Part shown: positions 53,437 through 62,753 of the stretch, piece after piece
Position numbering within the stretch: the stretch's first letter is position 1
How the letters are laid out: each line of letters begins with the position of its first letter
NCBI GenBank assembly: GCA_016183615.1
Contig: JACPEG010000039.1
Span: forward strand, 1 to 64,000
Origin: Betaproteobacteria bacterium
Lineage (GTDB): Bacteria > Pseudomonadota > Gammaproteobacteria > Burkholderiales > UBA6910
DNA: 64,000 nucleotides
Reading direction: 5' to 3'
The notes under the pieces: model-generated
Told to the model about the DNA's origin: nothing
Databases searched by the model: none
Seen by the model: only the letters and a program-made list of their open reading frames with translations
Program-made: the position numbers and the translations under genes

Positions 53437-54150
53437 TCACGGTTTTCTTGGCGTCCTCGCCACCACCCAGGCGGTCACGTCCGCTGCACCCCGTTGCCGC
53501 AGCACTCTTGCCAGCTCGTCGAGGGTCGCGCCGGTGGTCATCACGTCATCCACGATCGCGACCCGTGTTCCCCTCAGGTCCGCGCCGCAGGCGAAAGCGC
53601 CGCGGACGTTTTTCGCCCGCTCCTTCCACGGCAGCTCCACCTGGGGCGGCCCGTGGCGCGTGCGGCTGCAGGCGTTTGGGTCGAGGGGAATGCCGGTGCG
53701 CGCCGCGAGCCGCCGCGCGATTTCGAGGGCCTGGTTGAATCCCCGGACCCGCAGTCGCTGCCTGGCCAGGGGGACCGGGATCAGCCGATCCGGCAGCGGA
53801 TCGGGCGGCGCTTCCGCCATCAGTGCCGCAAGAGTGTCCGCCAGCGCCAGCCGGCTCCCGTACTTGAAGGCCTGGATCAGCCGGTCGGCGGGAAACCGGT
53901 AAGTGAGGAGTGCGCAGGTGCGCTGAAAGTTCGGCGGGTCGGCGAGGCAGCTGCCGCAGGTTTCGCCGGACGAGGTCGGAAGCGCGCACACCGGGCAGCG
54001 GCTTCGCGGCAGGCGCGGCAAGCCGGCGCGACAGGCGCGGCACAGATGATCCCCGGCCGCTGGCGCGCCGCAGAGCAAACAGGCCTCGCCGAGCAGGAAC
54101 TGCGCAAGCGGAAGGCACCTGTAAAGCAATCGCCAGTCAATATTTGACAA
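53437..54150 (-). CDS. comF: ComF-family phosphoribosyltransferase-like protein
   Basis: 237 residues from a TTG start (CGGGGGCG upstream; no in-frame ATG or GTG fits better). Two Cys pairs (CLLCGAP, CRAC) and two more (CPVC, CGSC) form the N-terminal zinc region. A PRTase fold follows with [14 protein letters not shown] and the PRPP loop [14 protein letters not shown]. ComF proteins support DNA uptake in competent bacteria and are often next to bioB in proteobacteria, as here (66 bp between divergent starts). Confidence 0.88.
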   Translation of the reverse strand: MSNIDWRLLYRCLPLAQFLLGEACLLCGAPAAGDHLCRACRAGLPRLPRSRCPVCALPTSSGETCGSCLADPPNFQRTCALLTYRFPADRLIQAFKYGSRLALADTLAALMAEAPPDPLPDRLIPVPLARQRLRVRGFNQALEIARRLAARTGIPLDPNACSRTRHGPPQVELPWKERAKNVRGAFACGADLRGTRVAIVDDVMTTGATLDELARVLRQRGAADVTAWVVARTPRKP

Positions 54151-54216
54151 GAACGCCCCCGATCCCGGATCATGCGGCGACCCCGCAATCCCGTTAACGA
54201 TTCCCGGAGCAAAAAG

Positions 54217-55209
54217 ATGACGACTCAACTCGCGCCGGCCGCCGGCCAAGTGGCCGCGCCCCGGCCCCAGCGCTGGAGCGTGGAGCAGGTGGAAGCCCTG
54301 TTCGCGCTTCCGTTCAACGACCTCCTGTACCAGGCCCAGCAGATCCACCGGACCCATTTCGATCCCAACTCGGTGCAGCTCTCCAGCCTGCTTTCGGTCA
54401 AGACCGGCGGCTGTTCCGAGGACTGCGGCTATTGTCCCCAGTCGGCCCACCACGACACCGGGGTCGAGGCCGAGGACCTGCTGCCGGTGGCGGAGGTCGT
54501 CGCGGCGGCCAGGGCGGCGAAGGCCAACGGCGCCACGCGCTTTTGCATGGGCGCGGCCTGGCGCGGCCCGCGGCAGCAGGAACTGGAACAGGTGGCCGAA
54601 ATGGTGAAGGCGGTGCATGCGCTCGGGATCGAGACCTGCGCCACGCTCGGCATGCTCAAGGACGGCCAGGCCGAGCAGCTCAAGGCCGCGGGCCTCGATT
54701 ACTACAACCACAATCTCGACACCTCCCCCGAATTCTACGGCGAGATCATTTCCACCCGCGTTTACCAGGACCGCCTGGACACGCTGGAGCGGGTGCGTCA
54801 TGCGGGAATCCATGTCTGCTGTGGCGGCATCGTCGGCATGGGCGAGTCGCGCCGCGACCGGGCGGCGCTGATTGCGCAACTGGCGAACCTCGATCCCTGC
54901 CCGGAATCGGTGCCCATCAACAACCTGGTGCAGGTGCCGGGCACCCCGCTCGATGGAACCGCGTCCCTCGATCCCCTGGAGTTCGTGCGCACCATCGCGG
55001 TGGCGCGGATCACCATGCCGCGGGCCCGGGTGCGGCTTTCCGCCGGCCGGCGCGAGATGCCGGAAGCGCTGCAGGCGCTGTGTTTCCTCGCCGGCGCCAA
55101 CTCGATTTTCTACGGCGACAAGCTGCTCACTACCGGCAACCCCGAGGTGGAACAGGACAAGGCCTTGCTCGCCCGGCTCGGAATGTCGCCGGCCGAGCCC
55201 GGGGCCTGA
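54217..55209 (+). CDS. bioB: Biotin synthase
   Basis: 330 residues. The radical-SAM cluster motif is CSEDCGYC (CxxxCxxC, about 67-74), followed by [13 protein letters not shown] and the second-cluster residues including [10 protein letters not shown]. It inserts sulfur into dethiobiotin. GGAG sits about 8 bases before the ATG. A TTGACA at 54144-54149 may be its -35 element, but the -10 region is weak. First gene of bioBFHCD. Confidence 0.95.
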   Translation: MTTQLAPAAGQVAAPRPQRWSVEQVEALFALPFNDLLYQAQQIHRTHFDPNSVQLSSLLSVKTGGCSEDCGYCPQSAHHDTGVEAEDLLPVAEVVAAARAAKANGATRFCMGAAWRGPRQQELEQVAEMVKAVHALGIETCATLGMLKDGQAEQLKAAGLDYYNHNLDTSPEFYGEIISTRVYQDRLDTLERVRHAGIHVCCGGIVGMGESRRDRAALIAQLANLDPCPESVPINNLVQVPGTPLDGTASLDPLEFVRTIAVARITMPRARVRLSAGRREMPEALQALCFLAGANSIFYGDKLLTTGNPEVEQDKALLARLGMSPAEPGA

Positions 55210-55244
55210 GATGTGAAGCGGGAAGCGCCGGGCGCGGGAGCGGG

Positions 55245-55325
55245 GTAGGTTGGGCATTCATGCCCAACACGACCACGGCAACGCGAAGGGGACTGTTGGG
55301 CTCCGCCGGGCGGAGCCCAACCTAC
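55245..55325. repeat. Nested palindromic element between bioB and bioF
   Basis: Outer arms GTAGGTTGGGC (55245-55255) and GCCCAACCTAC (55315-55325) are perfect complements. Inside, TTGGGCAT/ATGCCCAA (55250-55267) and TTGGGCTCCG/CGGAGCCCAA (55296-55320) form two further hairpins, so a three-way structure is possible. The rest of the 211-bp gap holds no gene. Confidence 0.75.
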
Positions 55326-55420
55326 GGGACTACACCGTGCTGCTTGTAGGGCCGAATTCATTCGGCCTGCCTGCAACGTTTCTTCGTGCGAATAAATCCG
55401 CATCTACATAGGTATCATCC

Positions 55421-56599
55421 ATGCTGCTCCGGGACCTCAAGGACGATCTCGCCCGTTGCGGGGCCACCGGCCTGCGGCGCAGCCGCATCGTGATCGAAGG
55501 TGCCCAAGGGGCGAGAGTTCGCGTCGCAGGACGCGAATACCTGGCGTTTTGCAGCAACGATTACCTGGGGCTCGCAAATCATCCCGCCCTGGCGCAGGCG
55601 GCCTGCGATGCGGCGAGGGAATTCGGTGTCGGTGCCGGCGCCTCCCACCTGATCACCGGCCACAGCGTGGCGCACCAGCGTCTGGAGGAGCGGCTCGCCG
55701 CGTTCGTGGGTCTGCCCAGGGCACTGCTGTTTTCCACCGGCTACATGGCCAACCTGGGGGTGGTTGCCACCCTCGCCGGCCGCGGCGACACGGTGTTCAG
55801 CGACAAGCTCAACCACGCATCGCTCATCGATGCGGTGCGGCTGTCGCGGGCCGAAGCCACGCGCTATCCGCATCTGGACCTGGCGGCGCTCGAGAAGCGA
55901 CTCGCCGCCTCCAGCGCCCGGCGCAAGCTCATCGTGACCGACGGCGTGTTCAGCATGGATGGCGACCTGGCGCCGCTGCCCGAGCTCATCGCGTTCTGCG
56001 AGCGCCATGATGCCTGGCTGCTGGTGGACGATGCCCACGGCTTCGGGGTCCTGGGCCGGGGTGGCCGCGGAATTCTGTCCCATTTCGGAGTGCGCTCGCC
56101 GCGGGCGATCTACCTGGGAACCCTCGGCAAGGCAGCGGGGGTGTTCGGCGCTTTCGTGGCGGGGGCGCCCGAAATCATCGAAACCCTGGTGCAGCGGGCG
56201 CGAACTTACATTTACACCACGGCCTTGCCACCGCTGCTCGCGGCCGCCGTCAGCGCGAGCCTGGAGTTGATTGAAAGCGAGGACTGGCGCCGCCAGCGCC
56301 TGGCGGAGTTGATCGCCAGGCTGAAGGCCGGGTTGAAGGACGGAGCCTGGAGGCTCCTGCCGTCGACGACCCCGATTCAGCCGCTGGTGGTGGGCGACAA
56401 CCGTAGGGCCGTGGCGCTTGCCGCCGGGCTCCGAGAGCGCGGCATCCTGGTTCCCGCGATCCGCCCGCCCACGGTGCCGGAAGGCAGTGCGCGATTGCGC
56501 GTCTCCCTGTCGGCTGCCCACGCGCCCGAGGACGTGGACCGGCTTCTGGACGCCTTGCGTGACCTGGAGGGAACGCTACCACTGCATCCTCTGCGGTGA
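55421..56599 (+). CDS. bioF: 8-amino-7-oxononanoate synthase
   Basis: 392 residues of the PLP-dependent alpha-oxoamine synthase family. [13 protein letters not shown], the [12 protein letters not shown] loop, the [11 protein letters not shown] motif (Asp contacting PLP) and the Schiff-base Lys in [11 protein letters not shown] are present. It joins pimeloyl-ACP (or CoA) and alanine. The ribosome-binding site is weak. Confidence 0.94.
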   Translation: MLLRDLKDDLARCGATGLRRSRIVIEGAQGARVRVAGREYLAFCSNDYLGLANHPALAQAACDAAREFGVGAGASHLITGHSVAHQRLEERLAAFVGLPRALLFSTGYMANLGVVATLAGRGDTVFSDKLNHASLIDAVRLSRAEATRYPHLDLAALEKRLAASSARRKLIVTDGVFSMDGDLAPLPELIAFCERHDAWLLVDDAHGFGVLGRGGRGILSHFGVRSPRAIYLGTLGKAAGVFGAFVAGAPEIIETLVQRARTYIYTTALPPLLAAAVSASLELIESEDWRRQRLAELIARLKAGLKDGAWRLLPSTTPIQPLVVGDNRRAVALAAGLRERGILVPAIRPPTVPEGSARLRVSLSAAHAPEDVDRLLDALRDLEGTLPLHPLR

Positions 56600-56609
56600 C
56601 GGCTTTCGC

Positions 56610-57377
56610 ATGAACCTGTACGTCGAAACCCTCGGACAGGGCCCCGATCTGGCGATGCTCCATGGCTGGGCATTCCACGGCGGGGTGTGGAGCGGGCTCA
56701 AGGCTCGGCTGGCCCGGCGATTCCGGTTGCATCTCGTTGACCTGCCGGGGCATGGGCAGAGCCCCGCCCGGGAGGGGATGGCCTTTGAGGATTGGGTAGG
56801 CGCGGTTGCCGGCGTGCTTCCCGAGCGGGTTTCCGTCTGCGGCTGGTCGCTGGGCGGCCAGATCGCCCTGGAGCTTGCGGCCCGCGAACCCCAAAGGTTC
56901 GAGAAGGTGGTGCTTGTTTCCGCCACACCCCGCTTCGTCAACGGCAACGGGTGGAGGGATGGAATCGAAGCATCCGTCCTCACCCGGTTTGCCCGCGATC
57001 TGGAGGTGGACTACGTCCCGACGTTGCAGCGCTTCCTCGCGCTCCAGGTGCGGGGTGCGGCGCGCGGGACGGAGACGCTGCGCTCGTTGCGCCAGACGCT
57101 GTTCGGCCCTGGCCGGCCTGCGCCCGCCGCCCTGGAGTCGGGCCTCCACATGCTGCTCGACAATGATCTCCGGAGCCGCGTCGGCCGGATAGCGCAGCCG
57201 GTGCTGACAATCCACGGCGGCCGCGACGCCCTCTGCCCGCCCGGGGCCGGCGAGTGGCTGGCGGCGCATCTTCCCGATGCAAGGCTCGCGCTCATGGGCC
57301 CTTGCGGGCATGCTCCGTTCATTTCGTGCCCGGAAGAATTCGCGCAGCACCTGGAGCGATTCCTCGATGGGCACTGA
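56610..57377 (+). CDS. bioH: Pimeloyl-ACP methyl ester carboxylesterase
   Basis: 255 residues, alpha/beta hydrolase. LHGWAFHGGVW gives the oxyanion region, GWSLGG the nucleophilic Ser (near residue 80), GGRDALCP the Asp and GHAPFIS the His. Removes the methyl group from pimeloyl-ACP methyl ester to end the BioC cycle. It starts 10 bp after bioF and overlaps bioC by 11 bases. Confidence 0.92.
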   Translation: MNLYVETLGQGPDLAMLHGWAFHGGVWSGLKARLARRFRLHLVDLPGHGQSPAREGMAFEDWVGAVAGVLPERVSVCGWSLGGQIALELAAREPQRFEKVVLVSATPRFVNGNGWRDGIEASVLTRFARDLEVDYVPTLQRFLALQVRGAARGTETLRSLRQTLFGPGRPAPAALESGLHMLLDNDLRSRVGRIAQPVLTIHGGRDALCPPGAGEWLAAHLPDARLALMGPCGHAPFISCPEEFAQHLERFLDGH

Positions 57378-58248
57378 GAGCCTCATCGACAAGCGCCAGA
57401 TGCGCCGCTCGTTCGAGCACGCCGCCGGGAACTACGACCGGGCGGCGGTGCTGCAGCGGGAAGTGTGCGATCGCATGGCCTCCCGGCTCGACTACATCAA
57501 GATTGCTCCGCGCGCCATACTCGATGCCGGAAGCGGCACCGGCTATGGCGGCCGTGCGCTGGCGGCGCGCTATCCCGATGCTGCGGTGGTGGAGCTGGAC
57601 ATCGCGCTGGGCATGCTGGCTCAGGGACGCTCCGCCCATCCCTGGTGGAAGCGCTTGCTTCCTATCCCGCGCGCGACGCCGCCCGCGATATGCGCCGACG
57701 TGGAGGCCCTGCCGGTCAAAGCCGCCAGCATCGACCTGGTGTGGTCCAATCTGACGCTTCAGTGGTGCAACGACCTGCCCCGGGTGTTTGCGGAAATGCA
57801 CCGGGTGCTGAAGGTGGGCGGGCTGCTGATGTTCTCCACCTTCGGGCCCGACACGCTGAAGGAGCTGCGCCAGGCCTTCGACGGCGTGGACCGCTATACC
57901 CACGTCAACCGCTTCGTGGACATGCATGACATCGGCGACATGCTGGTGGCGGGCGGTCTTGCCGATCCGGTGATGGACATGGAATTCATCACCGTGACCT
58001 ACCCGGACGTGAAGGCCCTGATGCACGACCTGAAGGCCATCGGCGCCCACAATATCACCGCCGGCCGGCGCCGCGGGCTCACCGGGAAATCAGCTTGGCG
58101 AAAGGCCCTTGCCCGCTACGAGATGCTGCGCCGTGAGGGAAGGCTCCCTGCCACATTCGAGGTGGTGTACGGCCACGCCTGGAAAGTCCAGCCGCGGAAA
58201 ACCGCCGACGGGCGGGAAGTGGTGCGTTTTGCGCCGAGAAGGGCGTAA
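57367..58248 (+). CDS. bioC: Malonyl-ACP O-methyltransferase
   Basis: 293 residues. The opening RQMRRSFEHAAGNYDRAAVLQ (here about 10-30) and SAM-binding LDAGSGTGYGG (about 53-63) fit BioC, as does FSTFGPDTLKELRQAF. It methylates malonyl-ACP to start pimelate synthesis by the fatty-acid machinery. Placed between bioH and bioD. Confidence 0.92.
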   Translation: MGTESLIDKRQMRRSFEHAAGNYDRAAVLQREVCDRMASRLDYIKIAPRAILDAGSGTGYGGRALAARYPDAAVVELDIALGMLAQGRSAHPWWKRLLPIPRATPPAICADVEALPVKAASIDLVWSNLTLQWCNDLPRVFAEMHRVLKVGGLLMFSTFGPDTLKELRQAFDGVDRYTHVNRFVDMHDIGDMLVAGGLADPVMDMEFITVTYPDVKALMHDLKAIGAHNITAGRRRGLTGKSAWRKALARYEMLRREGRLPATFEVVYGHAWKVQPRKTADGREVVRFAPRRA

Positions 58249-58420
58249 ACGGTAAACCGTGAACGGTGAGGCGCAGGTTCTGAACGCGCGCCGTCCATTC
58301 GGGCGGCTGAACGAAGGGGTGCCGGCGCGAAGGTTGCGCGGCCGGCACGCCCGAGGAACGAGTCCGCTGTCTTCCCGTTCACCGTTTACTGTTCACCCTT
58401 CACCCTTCACCCTTCACCGT
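58246..58420. repeat. Heptamer inverted repeat between bioC and bioD
   Basis: TAAACGGTAAACCGTGAACG begins at 58246, and the complementary pattern with GTTCACCGTTTACTGTTCACC and three ACCCTTC heptamers runs from about 58377 to 58420. It is the same family as the element at 21240-21329. The 177-bp gap has no gene. Confidence 0.75.
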
Positions 58421-58425
58421 TTCCC

Positions 58426-59121
58426 ATGAGCCACGGCTTCTTCATCACCGGCACCGACACCGGCGTGGGCAAGACCCTCGTCGCCTGCGGGCTGATGCAT
58501 GGCTTGCGGCGCCAGGGACTTTCGGTCCTCGGGATGAAGCCGGTGGCGGCGGGGCGGGAGAACGGGCGCTGGGAAGACGTGGACGCGATGATGGCGGCGG
58601 CGAGCGTTCCGGCGCCTCGGGAATGGGTGTGTCCCTGTGCGCTGGAGGAGCCGATCGCTCCCCATATCGCGGCAATGCATGAAGGACGCCACATCGGGAT
58701 CGACGCCATCCTCGCGGCGTATTCCCATCTGGCGCGCTTCGCGGACGCGGTAGTGGTGGAAGGCGTCGGGGGCTTCCTGGTGCCGCTCAACGAGCGGGAG
58801 ACCGCCGCCGACCTGGCCGTGCGTCTCGCCCTTCCGGTGATCCTGGTGGTCGGACTGCGCCTGGGCTGCCTCAATCATGCGCTGCTCACGGCCGACGCGG
58901 TGCGTTCGAGACGACTGAGACTGGCCGGATGGGTCGCAAATCAGATCGCGCCGTCGTTTGATGCCCAGGAAGAGAACATCGACGCGCTGCTCCAGCGCCT
59001 GGATGCGCCGTTCCTGGGACGCATTCCCTTTCTCGATGCCCTGCGGCCCGAACTCATCGCGCCCATGCTTCGGATTCCGGACCCCTTCGAGTGGAATCCG
59101 GCGCCGTCGGCTAAACCATGA
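58426..59121 (+). CDS. bioD: ATP-dependent dethiobiotin synthetase
   Basis: 231 residues. P-loop GTDTGVGKT (about 9-17), the KPVAAG element with the catalytic Lys and VVEGVGGFLVPL are present. It closes the ureido ring from diaminopelargonate, ATP and CO2. The upstream step enzyme bioA is not in the window. It ends the bio cluster. Confidence 0.94.
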   Translation: MSHGFFITGTDTGVGKTLVACGLMHGLRRQGLSVLGMKPVAAGRENGRWEDVDAMMAAASVPAPREWVCPCALEEPIAPHIAAMHEGRHIGIDAILAAYSHLARFADAVVVEGVGGFLVPLNERETAADLAVRLALPVILVVGLRLGCLNHALLTADAVRSRRLRLAGWVANQIAPSFDAQEENIDALLQRLDAPFLGRIPFLDALRPELIAPMLRIPDPFEWNPAPSAKP

Positions 59122-59179
59122 TGGGCCAATGGGTGAGCAGTTGGCGATTTTCTGATAAAGCCGGAAATCTGCGGTTTTT

Positions 59180-59193
59180 TTGATTCAGATCAA
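59180..59193. promoter_or_regulatory. FNR/ANR-type binding site upstream of the oxidase operon
   Basis: TTGATTCAGATCAA is an exact match to the FNR consensus TTGAT-N4-ATCAA. It lies centred about 122 bp before the DUF2244 gene and about 30 bp before a candidate -35 element. It implies oxygen-dependent control of the cytochrome oxidase genes by an FNR-like regulator not encoded in the window. Confidence 0.75.
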
Positions 59194-59216
59194 AGAAAAG
59201 CGGCAATTTCATGTTC

Positions 59217-59245
59217 TTGCCACGGCTGGGACCCTGTGCTAAGGT
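59217..59245 (+). promoter_or_regulatory. Putative sigma70 promoter of the cox operon
   Basis: TTGCCA (59217-59222), 17 bases, TAAGGT (59240-59245). With a start near 59252 the FNR box would be centred around -65, a position where FNR-type proteins can activate or repress. Confidence 0.5.
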
Positions 59246-59308
59246 AGCGGGCCACCACAGGAGATGCGGCCCTGGAATCTGTCAGGGCGGGCAGAACAAA
59301 ACTAGAAG

Positions 59309-59782
59309 ATGGAGTGCACCGGTCGGGGCCTTTCGGCGGACTTTTCCCTGACTGCGAAGCGGAACGATTCGCTTTCCGCGGCCGGACGGCACCTTGTTTT
59401 TTGCTTCATCCTAGCTGTTTCTTTCGCCATTTCCCTGGGATTCGCGCTGGCGGGCGCGTGGCCGATTCTGCCGTTTGCCGGGGCGGAAATGCTGGCCTTG
59501 TACCTGGCCTTTCAGTACGTGGCGCGTCACGCGGGGGATTATGAGCGCATCACGGTGGAGGATGAGCGCGTTGTGCTGGAATCGGTGGACGGAGCGCGAA
59601 CGGTCCGCCATGAATTCAACCGGCGGTGGGCCCAGGTGGTGCTCGACTGGGCCCGCGGCGACGGACACTGCCGGCTGGCGCTGCGGTACTGCGGCAGGGA
59701 AGTGGAATTTGGACGCCACCTCACTGATGCAGAGCGCGAGGCGGTGGCGCAGCGGCTCAGGCAAACGATAAGGAATTATTAA
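59309..59782 (+). CDS. DUF2244 membrane protein of the cox operon
   Basis: 157 residues with two membrane helices (about 28-65) and a C-terminal soluble domain (ERITVEDERVVLESVDGARTVRHEF, here about 88-112). This matches DUF2244 proteins, often encoded before coxB in betaproteobacteria. The function is not known; oxidase assembly or regulation is the usual guess. coxB follows 16 bp later. Confidence 0.8.
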   Translation: MECTGRGLSADFSLTAKRNDSLSAAGRHLVFCFILAVSFAISLGFALAGAWPILPFAGAEMLALYLAFQYVARHAGDYERITVEDERVVLESVDGARTVRHEFNRRWAQVVLDWARGDGHCRLALRYCGREVEFGRHLTDAEREAVAQRLRQTIRNY

Positions 59783-59798
59783 ACCTGCTGGGGGAAGC

Positions 59799-60926
59799 AT
59801 GATTCGAAAAGTCGCAGAAACAATGGCGGGCATCGGAATGCTGTTCGGGGCGGCCGGTGCATCCTGGGCCCAGTCCCGGTACAACCTGCAGCCGCCCCAA
59901 AGCCCGATCGCGACCCAGATCTATGACCTGCACATGCTGGTGCTGGTGATCTGCGTCATCATCTTCGTCGGCGTGTTCAGCTTCATGTTCTACGCCATCG
60001 TCAAGCACCGCAAGTCGGTGGGCCACAAGGCCGCCCAGTTCCACGAGAACACCACGGTGGAGATCATCTGGACCGTGATCCCGTTCTTCATCCTGATCGG
60101 CATGGCATATCCCGCCACCAAGACGATCATCGCGATGAAGGACACTTCGACCCCGGACATGACCATCAAGGCCACGGCCTATCAGTGGAAATGGGGCTAC
60201 GACTACCTGAATGGGGAGGGCGAGGGCATCAGCTTCTTCAGCAACCTTGCCACGCCCAAGGCCCAGATCGAGGGTTCCCGGCCCAAGGGCCAGAGCTACC
60301 TGCTGGAAGTGGACAATCCCGTGGTGGTGCCGGTGGGCAGGAAAGTGCGAATTCTTACCACCGCCAATGACGTGCTCCACGCCTGGATGGTGCCGGCCCT
60401 GGGCGTGAAGCAGGACGCCATCCCCGGCTTCATCCGCGACACCTGGTTCAAGGCCGAGAAGCCCGGCACTTACCGCGGCCAGTGCGCCGAGCTCTGCGGC
60501 AAGGATCACGGCTTCATGCCGATCGTGGTGGAGGCGGTGGAGCCCGAAAAATACGCCCAGTGGGTGGCCGAAGCCAAGAGCAAGCAGGGCGCCTCCGTCG
60601 TGGATCCCAACAAGCAGTTCACCCTGGCGGAACTGATGGCCCTGGGCGAGAAAGTTTTTGCCGGCAACTGTGCGGTCTGTCACCTCGCCAGCGGCAAGGG
60701 GATGCCGCCCGCCTTCCCGGCGCTGAACGGCTCGAAGGTGGCAACCGGTCCCAAGGATGCCCATGTCAAGCTGGTGCTGAGCGGCAAGGCCAACACCGCG
60801 ATGGCATCGTTCAAGCAGCTGTCCGATGCGGATCTGGCGGCGGTGGTGACCTATGAGCGCAACAGCTGGGGCAACAAGGCAGGCGACCTGGTGCAGCCGG
60901 CCGAGGTCAAGGCCCTGAGGAAATAA
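59799..60926 (+). CDS. coxB: Cytochrome c oxidase subunit II with fused cytochrome c
   Basis: 375 residues. Signal peptide (ending SWAQ), two membrane helices (about 45-110), the CuA domain with VLHAWMVP and CAELCGKDHGFM, then a C-terminal cytochrome c domain with CAVCH (about 290-294). It receives electrons from cytochrome c and passes them to subunit I. The fused heme domain is of the caa3 type, seen in many betaproteobacterial oxidases. Confidence 0.94.
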   Translation: MIRKVAETMAGIGMLFGAAGASWAQSRYNLQPPQSPIATQIYDLHMLVLVICVIIFVGVFSFMFYAIVKHRKSVGHKAAQFHENTTVEIIWTVIPFFILIGMAYPATKTIIAMKDTSTPDMTIKATAYQWKWGYDYLNGEGEGISFFSNLATPKAQIEGSRPKGQSYLLEVDNPVVVPVGRKVRILTTANDVLHAWMVPALGVKQDAIPGFIRDTWFKAEKPGTYRGQCAELCGKDHGFMPIVVEAVEPEKYAQWVAEAKSKQGASVVDPNKQFTLAELMALGEKVFAGNCAVCHLASGKGMPPAFPALNGSKVATGPKDAHVKLVLSGKANTAMASFKQLSDADLAAVVTYERNSWGNKAGDLVQPAEVKALRK

Positions 60927-60958
60927 CACGGTGATTCGGGAATAGCGAGGAGAACTCC

Positions 60959-62536
60959 ATGGAAGCAGTGCACGCCCACGAACACGGCCACGAGCACCAT
61001 CCCAGCGGCATCATGCGCTGGGTGACCACCACCAACCACAAGGACATCGGAACCCTGTACCTGTGGTTCAGCTTCACGATGTTCATGGTGGGCGGGGTCA
61101 TGGCGCTCATCATTCGCAGCGAGCTGTTCCAGCCCGGGCTGCAGGTGGTGAACCCGGACTTCTTCAACCAGATGACCACGCTGCACGGCCTGATCATGGT
61201 ATTCGGCGCCATCATGCCGGCCTTCGTCGGCTTCGCCAACTGGCAGATCCCGATGATGAGCGGCGCCCCCGACATGGCGTTTCCGCGCATGAACAACTGG
61301 AGCTTCTGGCTGCTGCCGCCGGCGGCGCTGCTGCTCATCATTTCCCTGTTCGTGCCGGGCGGCGCGGCGGCCGCGGGCTGGACCCTGTATGCGCCGCTCA
61401 CCGTGCAACTGGGGATGGGCATGGACCTCACCATCTTCGCGGTGCACATCCTGGGGATGTCCTCCATCATGGGCTCCATCAACATCATCACCACCATCCT
61501 CAACCTGCGGGCCCCCGGGATGAACATGATGAAGATGCCGCTGTTCGTGTGGACCTGGCTGATCACCGCCTACCTGCTGATCGCGGTGATGCCGGTGCTG
61601 GCGGGGGCCGTTACCATGACCCTCACCGACCGCCACTTCGGCACCCACTTCTTCAACGCCGCGGGCGGCGGCGACCCGGTGCTGTTCCAGCACATCTTCT
61701 GGTTCTTCGGCCATCCCGAGGTCTACATCATCGCCATTCCCGCGTTCGGCGTGGTGTCCCAGGTGATCCCGGCGTTCTCCCGCAAGCCCCTGTTCGGTTA
61801 CACCTCCATGGTGTACGCCACCTCCTCCATCGCCATCCTGTCGTTCCTGGTGTGGGCGCACCACATGTACACGGTGGGGATGCCGGTGCAGGCCCAGCTC
61901 TTTTACATGTACGCCACCATGCTGATCGCGGTGCCCACGGGCGTGAAGGTGTTCAACTGGGTCGCCACCATGTGGAAGGGTTCGCTGACCTTCGAAACCC
62001 CGATGCTGTTCGCCATCGGATTCCTGTTCCTGTTCACCATGGGCGGGTTCTCGGGGCTGGTGCTCTCCATCACCCCGGTCGACATCCAGCTCCACGACAC
62101 CTATTACGTGGTTGCCCACTTCCACTACGTGATGGTGGCGGGCGCCCTGTTCTCGGCCTTCGCCGGGGTGTACTTCTGGCTGCCCAAGTGGACCGGCAGG
62201 ATGTACGACGAAACCCTGGGCAAGTGGCATTTCTGGCTCACCATGATTTTCTTCAACGTCACCTTCTTCGTGCAGCACTTCCTCGGGCTCGCCGGCATGC
62301 CGCGGCGCATTCCCGACTACGCGCTGCAGTTCGCCGATTTCAACATGATCTCCAGCATCGGCGCCTTCGGCTTCGGGCTGTCCCAGGTGTTTTTCCTGTA
62401 CATTGTCCTGAAGGCGATCCGCAGCGGCGAGAAATCGCCGGAGCGGCCCTGGGAAGGGGCGGATACGCTGGAGTGGACCATGCTCCCGACCCCGGCGCCG
62501 TACCACAGCTTCGAGACGCCCCCGGTGATTAAGTGA
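60959..62536 (+). CDS. coxA: Cytochrome c oxidase subunit I
   Basis: 525 residues with twelve membrane helices. The heme/CuB ligands are visible: HIFWFFGHPEVY (His-Tyr pair), the HH pair in WAHHMYT and HFHYVMV. It holds heme a, heme a3 and CuB, and reduces oxygen to water while pumping protons. GAGGAG lies before the ATG, which is preceded by a 32-bp gap from coxB. Confidence 0.96.
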   Translation: MEAVHAHEHGHEHHPSGIMRWVTTTNHKDIGTLYLWFSFTMFMVGGVMALIIRSELFQPGLQVVNPDFFNQMTTLHGLIMVFGAIMPAFVGFANWQIPMMSGAPDMAFPRMNNWSFWLLPPAALLLIISLFVPGGAAAAGWTLYAPLTVQLGMGMDLTIFAVHILGMSSIMGSINIITTILNLRAPGMNMMKMPLFVWTWLITAYLLIAVMPVLAGAVTMTLTDRHFGTHFFNAAGGGDPVLFQHIFWFFGHPEVYIIAIPAFGVVSQVIPAFSRKPLFGYTSMVYATSSIAILSFLVWAHHMYTVGMPVQAQLFYMYATMLIAVPTGVKVFNWVATMWKGSLTFETPMLFAIGFLFLFTMGGFSGLVLSITPVDIQLHDTYYVVAHFHYVMVAGALFSAFAGVYFWLPKWTGRMYDETLGKWHFWLTMIFFNVTFFVQHFLGLAGMPRRIPDYALQFADFNMISSIGAFGFGLSQVFFLYIVLKAIRSGEKSPERPWEGADTLEWTMLPTPAPYHSFETPPVIK

Positions 62537-62550
62537 AATACGAAATTCGA

Positions 62551-62627
62551 AGCCACAGAGGACACAGAGGACACAGAGAAAACGCAGAACAGTTTTTATC
62601 TCTGTGAACTCTGTGGGCTCCGTGGCT
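62551..62627. repeat. Imperfect 29-bp inverted repeat inside the cox operon
   Basis: Arms 62551-62579 and 62599-62627 match in 24 of 29 positions (core CACAGAG / CTCTGTG). Located between coxA and the small assembly gene. It may stabilise or attenuate the transcript. A distant relative of the CACGGGGA-family elements. Confidence 0.8.
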
Positions 62628-62639
62628 AAAGGTTTTTTT

Positions 62640-62753
62640 ATGATGCAACAGCAACCCGCCAACCGGCGTCGGAATCTTAAAACCGCGCTGATTCTGGCGT
62701 CGATTGCCGCGGCGTTCGGGCTGGGATACATGTTGAGGCGCATGCTGGGATGA
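62640..62753 (+). CDS. Cytochrome oxidase small assembly protein (37 aa)
   Basis: A very short gene: MMQQQPANRRRNLKTALIL, then one membrane helix ending YMLRRMLG. AAAGG lies 7 bases before the ATG, and its stop overlaps the ctaG start (ATGA). Betaproteobacterial cox operons often carry such a basic-plus-one-helix peptide between coxA and ctaG. The call rests on position, ribosome-binding site and layout. Confidence 0.75.
   Translation: MMQQQPANRRRNLKTALILASIAAAFGLGYMLRRMLG

Noticed and set aside
54151..54216. BirA or BioR operator in the comF/bioB divergent region
   Set aside because: I could not find a convincing match to the known biotin-operator patterns in these 66 bases.
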